From positions 129,483 to 193,482 of the forward strand of contig NZ_JASITA010000013.1 in the NCBI RefSeq assembly GCF_030063415.1: a stretch of DNA of 64,000 nucleotides, in the 5' to 3' direction. Origin of the DNA: Streptomyces sp. H27-C3 (lineage in GTDB: Bacteria > Actinomycetota > Actinomycetes > Streptomycetales > Streptomycetaceae). The first letter of the stretch is position 1. Every line of letters begins with the position of its first letter. The notes under the pieces were generated by a model. That model worked only from the letters and a program-made list of their open reading frames with translations. It had not been told where the DNA came from and made no database searches. Positions 60,307 through 64,000 of the stretch are shown here, one piece after another. The position numbers and the translations under genes are program-made.

Positions 60307-62040
60307 GTGCTCATAAGACTCCTACGGGCCCACCTCGGCCCGTACAAGAAGCCCATCGCCCTGCTGGTACTGCTGCAGCTGCTGCAGACCTGCGCCACTC
60401 TCTATCTGCCCACCCTCAACGCGGACATCATTGACAACGGTGTCGTGACCGGGGACACGGGCTACATCCTGGAGTTCGGCGGTCTCATGATCGCCATCAG
60501 CGTGGTCCAGGTGGCCTGCAACATCGGTGCGGTCTTCTACGCCGCGCGGACCGCGTCGGCGCTCGGGCGCGACGTGCGGGCGGCCGTCTTCGAGCGGGTG
60601 CAGAGCTTCTCCGCGCGGGAGGTCGGCCAGTTCGGCGCCCCGTCGCTCATCACCCGGACCACCAATGACGTCCAGCAGGTCCAGATGCTGGTGCTGATGG
60701 GGTTCACGATGATGGTGTCGGCGCCGATCATGTGCGTGGGCGGCATCATCATGGCGCTCGGCCAGGACGTGCCGCTCTCGGGTGTGCTCGTCGCGGTCGT
60801 CCCGGTCCTCGGGATCTCCGTGAGCCTGATCGTGCGACGGATGCGACCGCTGTTCCGCACCATGCAGACACGGCTCGACACCGTCAACCAGGTGCTGCGC
60901 GAGCAGATCACCGGCAACCGGGTGATCAGGGCCTTCGTGAAGGACGACTACGAGAAGGGCCGCTTCCGCAAGGCCAACACCGAGCTGACGGACGTGTCGT
61001 TGGCCGCCGGGCGGCTGATGACGCTGATGTTCCCCATCGTGATGACGGTGGTGAACGTCGCGAGCGTCGCGGTGGTCTGGTTCGGCGCGCAGCGGATCGA
61101 CAGCGGCGGGATGCGGATCGGGGCGCTGACCGCGTTCCTCGCGTATCTGATGCAGATCGTGATGGCCGTGATGATGGCCACCTTCATGTTCATGATGGTG
61201 CCGCGCGCCGAGGTGTGCGCCGAGCGCATCGAGGAGGTACTCGACACCGCGTCGAGCGTGGTTCCGCCCGCCGATCCCGTACGGGAACTGAGCAGGCACG
61301 GGCAACTGGAGCTGCGCGGCGCGGGTTTCTGCTATCCGGGCGCCGAGGAGCCCGTGCTGCGGGACATCTCCCTGGTCGCCAGGCCGGGCGAGACGACCGC
61401 GATCATCGGGTCGACCGGCAGTGGGAAGTCGACGCTGCTGGGGCTCGTACCGCGACTGTTCGACGTGACGGACGGCGAGGTGCTGGTCGACGGCGTGGAC
61501 GTACGCAGGCTGGAGCCCGTACTGATGGCGAAGACGGTGTCGCTGGTGCCGCAGAAGCCGTATCTGTTCTCCGGAACGGTCTCGACGAACCTGCGGTACG
61601 GGAAGCCGGACGCCACGGACGAGGAGCTGTGGCACGCGCTGGAGGTGGCGCAGGCGCGGCAGTTCGTGGAGGAACTGGAGGGCGGGCTGAACGCGCCCGT
61701 CGCACAGGGCGGCACGAACGTCTCCGGTGGTCAGCGCCAGCGGCTCGCGATCGCGCGGACGCTGGTGCAGCGGCCGGAGATCTATCTGTTCGACGACTCG
61801 TTCTCGGCGCTGGACTACGCGACGGACGCGGCGCTGCGGGCCGCGCTGGGGCGGGAGACGGCCGACGCGACCGTGGTCATCGTCGCCCAGCGGGTGTCGA
61901 CCATCAGGGACGCCGACCGGATCGTGGTCCTCGACGAGGGCCGGGTCGTCGGCACCGGACGCCATCACGAACTGATGGCGGGCAATGAGACGTACCGGGA
62001 GATCGTGCTCTCCCAGCTGACGGAGGCTGAGGCGGCATGA
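60307..62040 (+). CDS. ABC exporter half-transporter A (ABC transmembrane + ATPase)
   Basis: A 577-aa type I exporter subunit: six membrane helices (to about residue 300) and an ATPase with Walker A GSTGSGKSTLL near 388, signature VSGGQRQRLAIA near 482, and a Walker B ending in YLFDDSFSALD, where the catalytic Glu is replaced by Asp/Ser. GTG at 60307 gives the conserved VLIRLLRAHLGPYKKP; the frame extends upstream but without conservation. Overlaps the next gene by four bases. Together they resemble heterodimeric exporters with one weak ATP site. Confidence 0.9.
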   Translation: MLIRLLRAHLGPYKKPIALLVLLQLLQTCATLYLPTLNADIIDNGVVTGDTGYILEFGGLMIAISVVQVACNIGAVFYAARTASALGRDVRAAVFERVQSFSAREVGQFGAPSLITRTTNDVQQVQMLVLMGFTMMVSAPIMCVGGIIMALGQDVPLSGVLVAVVPVLGISVSLIVRRMRPLFRTMQTRLDTVNQVLREQITGNRVIRAFVKDDYEKGRFRKANTELTDVSLAAGRLMTLMFPIVMTVVNVASVAVVWFGAQRIDSGGMRIGALTAFLAYLMQIVMAVMMATFMFMMVPRAEVCAERIEEVLDTASSVVPPADPVRELSRHGQLELRGAGFCYPGAEEPVLRDISLVARPGETTAIIGSTGSGKSTLLGLVPRLFDVTDGEVLVDGVDVRRLEPVLMAKTVSLVPQKPYLFSGTVSTNLRYGKPDATDEELWHALEVAQARQFVEELEGGLNAPVAQGGTNVSGGQRQRLAIARTLVQRPEIYLFDDSFSALDYATDAALRAALGRETADATVVIVAQRVSTIRDADRIVVLDEGRVVGTGRHHELMAGNETYREIVLSQLTEAEAA

Positions 62041-63959
62041 GCGGGCCTGCTGGACGCATGATGGGCGGACCCGTCGAACGGTCCATGGACTTCAAGGGCT
62101 CCGCGCGACGGCTGGTGCGGCACTTCGCCCCGGAGAAGGTCACGCTGTGCTGGATGCTGGCGGCGGGTGTGCTGAGCGTCGCGTTCTCGGTGATCGGGCC
62201 GAAGATCCTCGGCAGGGCGACCGACCTGATCTTCTCCGGCGTGGTCGGCCGGCAGATGCGGGAGGGCGGCACCAAGCAGCAGGCCATCGACGGCCTGCGG
62301 GCCGAGGGGGACGACGGGCTCGCCGACATGCTGTCCGGGGTGGACTTCACCCCCGGACAGGGCATCGACTTCGGCGCCGTCGGGGAAGTCCTGCTGTTCG
62401 TGCTCGTGGTGTACGTGGCCGCGGGGCTGTTGATGCTGGTGTCGTCGCGGCTCTCCATCCTCGTCATCAACCGGACCGTGTACCGGATGCGCGAGGACAT
62501 CCAGGCGAAGCTGTCGCGGCTGCCGCTCAGGTACTTCGACCAGCAGAAGCGCGGCGAGCTGCTCAGCCGGGCCACGAACGATGTCGACAACATCTCGCAG
62601 ACCATGCAGCAGACGATGGGCCAGCTCATCAACTCCGTGCTGACCATTGTGGGCGTGCTGGGGATCATGTTCTGGATCTCGCCGCTGCTGGCGATGGTCG
62701 CGCTGGTGACCGTGCCGCTGTCGGTGCTGGTGGCCGCGAAGGTCGGCAAGCGGTCGCAACCGCAGTTCGTGCAGCAGTGGAAGACCACCGGCAAGCTCAA
62801 CGCGCACATCGAGGAGATGTACACGGGGCACGCGCTGGTGAAGGTCTTCGGGCGCGCCGACGAGTCCGCCGAGGCGTTCCGCGAGCAGAACGACGCGCTG
62901 TACGAGGCCGGGTTCAAGGCGCAGTTCAACAGCGGGATCATGCAGCCGCTGATGATGTTCCTGTCGAACCTCAACTACGTGCTGGTGGCGGTCGTGGGCG
63001 GCCTGCGGGTCGCGTCGGGCACGCTGTCGATCGGTGATGTGCAGGCGTTCATCCAGTACTCACGGCAGTTCTCGATGCCGCTGACGCAGGTCGCCTCGAT
63101 GGCGAACCTGCTGCAGTCCGGGGTCGCCTCGGCCGAGCGGATCTTCGAACTGCTCGACGCGGAGGAGCAGGAGCCGGACTCCGCGGACGCGCCGTTCCCG
63201 GTGGAGTCGCTGGGGCGGGTCTCGCTGGAGAAGGTGTCCTTCCGCTACGAGCCCGACAAGCCGCTCATCGAGAGCCTGTCGGTGAAGGTCGAGCCGGGCC
63301 AGACGGTCGCCATCGTCGGTCCGACGGGTGCGGGCAAGACGACGCTGGTGAATCTGCTGATGCGGTTCTATGAGGTGACGGGCGGCCGGATCACCATCGA
63401 CGGCACGGACATCTCGAAGATGTCGCGCGAGGGGCTGCGGTCGGGGATCGGCATGGTCCTCCAGGACACCTGGCTGTTCGGCGGGACGATCGCCGAGAAC
63501 ATCGCGTACGGGGCGTCGCGCGAGGTCACGCGCGAGGAGATCGAGGAGGCGGCGCGGGCCGCCCATGCCGATCGCTTCGTGCGGACGCTGCCCGACGGCT
63601 ACGACACGATGATCGACGAGGAGGGGTCGGGGGTGAGCGCGGGCGAGAAGCAACTGATCACGATCGCGCGGGCGTTCCTGTCCGACCCGGTGATCCTTGT
63701 CCTCGACGAGGCGACGAGTTCGGTGGACACCAGGACCGAGGTCCTGATCCAGAAGGCGATGGCCCGGCTGGCCCATGGCCGTACCAGCTTTGTGATCGCG
63801 CACCGGCTCTCCACGATCCGGGACGCGGACGTGATTCTGGTGATGGAGAACGGCTCGATCGTCGAACAGGGCACGCACGACGGGCTGCTGGCGGCGGGTG
63901 GAGCGTATGCGCGGCTGCATGCGGCGCAGTTCGCGCAGGCGGTGGCCGAGGTCGATTAG
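62037..63959 (+). CDS. ABC exporter half-transporter B
   Basis: A 640-aa partner: six membrane helices with an insertion between helices 1 and 2 (RQMREGGTKQQAIDG and neighbours), then an ATPase with Walker A GPTGAGKTTLVN, signature VSAGEKQLITIA, canonical Walker B ILVLDEATSSVD and H-loop VIAHRLSTIRDAD. It supplies the active ATP site of the pair. Substrates of such pairs are drugs, lipids or peptides; none can be named. About 40 bp remain to the window edge. Confidence 0.92.
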   Translation: MSGPAGRMMGGPVERSMDFKGSARRLVRHFAPEKVTLCWMLAAGVLSVAFSVIGPKILGRATDLIFSGVVGRQMREGGTKQQAIDGLRAEGDDGLADMLSGVDFTPGQGIDFGAVGEVLLFVLVVYVAAGLLMLVSSRLSILVINRTVYRMREDIQAKLSRLPLRYFDQQKRGELLSRATNDVDNISQTMQQTMGQLINSVLTIVGVLGIMFWISPLLAMVALVTVPLSVLVAAKVGKRSQPQFVQQWKTTGKLNAHIEEMYTGHALVKVFGRADESAEAFREQNDALYEAGFKAQFNSGIMQPLMMFLSNLNYVLVAVVGGLRVASGTLSIGDVQAFIQYSRQFSMPLTQVASMANLLQSGVASAERIFELLDAEEQEPDSADAPFPVESLGRVSLEKVSFRYEPDKPLIESLSVKVEPGQTVAIVGPTGAGKTTLVNLLMRFYEVTGGRITIDGTDISKMSREGLRSGIGMVLQDTWLFGGTIAENIAYGASREVTREEIEEAARAAHADRFVRTLPDGYDTMIDEEGSGVSAGEKQLITIARAFLSDPVILVLDEATSSVDTRTEVLIQKAMARLAHGRTSFVIAHRLSTIRDADVILVMENGSIVEQGTHDGLLAAGGAYARLHAAQFAQAVAEVD

Positions 63960-64000
63960 GGGCGGGGGCGAGTTGCGGGGCGGGGGCGGGTTGCCTGCGG

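Overview
The window reads as chromosome of a high-GC actinomycete, most likely Streptomyces. Codon third positions are almost all G or C, GTG starts and overlapping stop/start pairs are frequent, and the BREX genes are of the Pgl type first described in Streptomyces. Two backbone blocks flank about 45 kb of accessory DNA stacked against a tRNA-Met gene.

Left backbone (1-11.9 kb): a minus-strand operon with most genes overlapping by a few bases. It encodes an RbsABC-like sugar ABC importer, a fumarylacetoacetase-fold hydrolase, an L-fuconate dehydratase, an SDR, an aldo/keto reductase, LutA, LutB, LutC and a sugar mutarotase cut by the window edge. Together they fit non-phosphorylative L-fucose (or L-rhamnose) breakdown to pyruvate plus L-lactate, with LutABC oxidising the lactate. 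A divergent FadR-type GntR gene probably controls it.

Island 1 (about 12.05-23.07 kb) starts at a 26-bp remnant of the tRNA-Met 3' end. It holds a 5'-truncated Crp-type regulator, then a plus-strand thiol-redox/sulfur-looking cluster: redoxin lipoprotein, CcdA, DoxX/DoxD-like membrane protein, small membrane protein, acyl-CoA-dehydrogenase fold flavoprotein, cytosolic PhnD/SsuA-like protein, and a radical SAM enzyme with a degenerate TusA-like N-terminus. After it come scrambled nuoM/nuoN remnants (one piece inverted), a truncated SEC-C protein, an HNH nuclease resembling phosphorothioate-recognising type IV restriction enzymes, and a VapBC pair.

Island 2 (23.07-57.46 kb) is bounded by a perfect 48-bp direct repeat of the 3' part of tRNA-Met, with 11-bp-phased GTCCCCA repeats just inside each end. 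It carries two unknown minus-strand genes, a complete type 2 BREX operon (pglW, pglX, pglY, pglZ, brxD, brxHI), a second VapBC pair related to the first, a Tn3-transposase stub, and a persulfide/sulfide detoxification regulon (DUF302, MBL-rhodanese fusion, rhodanese, TauE/SafE, CsoR/CstR-like repressor, rhodanese-DUF2892) with three ATACCCC-type palindromes as operators. Its right part is a nest. A zinc-finger serine recombinase gene is split by a 5.67-kb insertion with a 7-bp direct repeat. That insertion contains tyrosine-recombinase remnants and a Tn554 TnpC-like gene, and is itself hit by an IS3-family element. No intact tyrosine integrase for the tRNA site is visible, so both islands look immobilised.

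Right backbone (57.46-64 kb): tRNA-Met(CAT), two tRNA-Asn(GTT) with a strong terminator, a YtxH-like protein, an FGGY sugar kinase and a heterodimer-type pair of multidrug/lipid ABC exporters.
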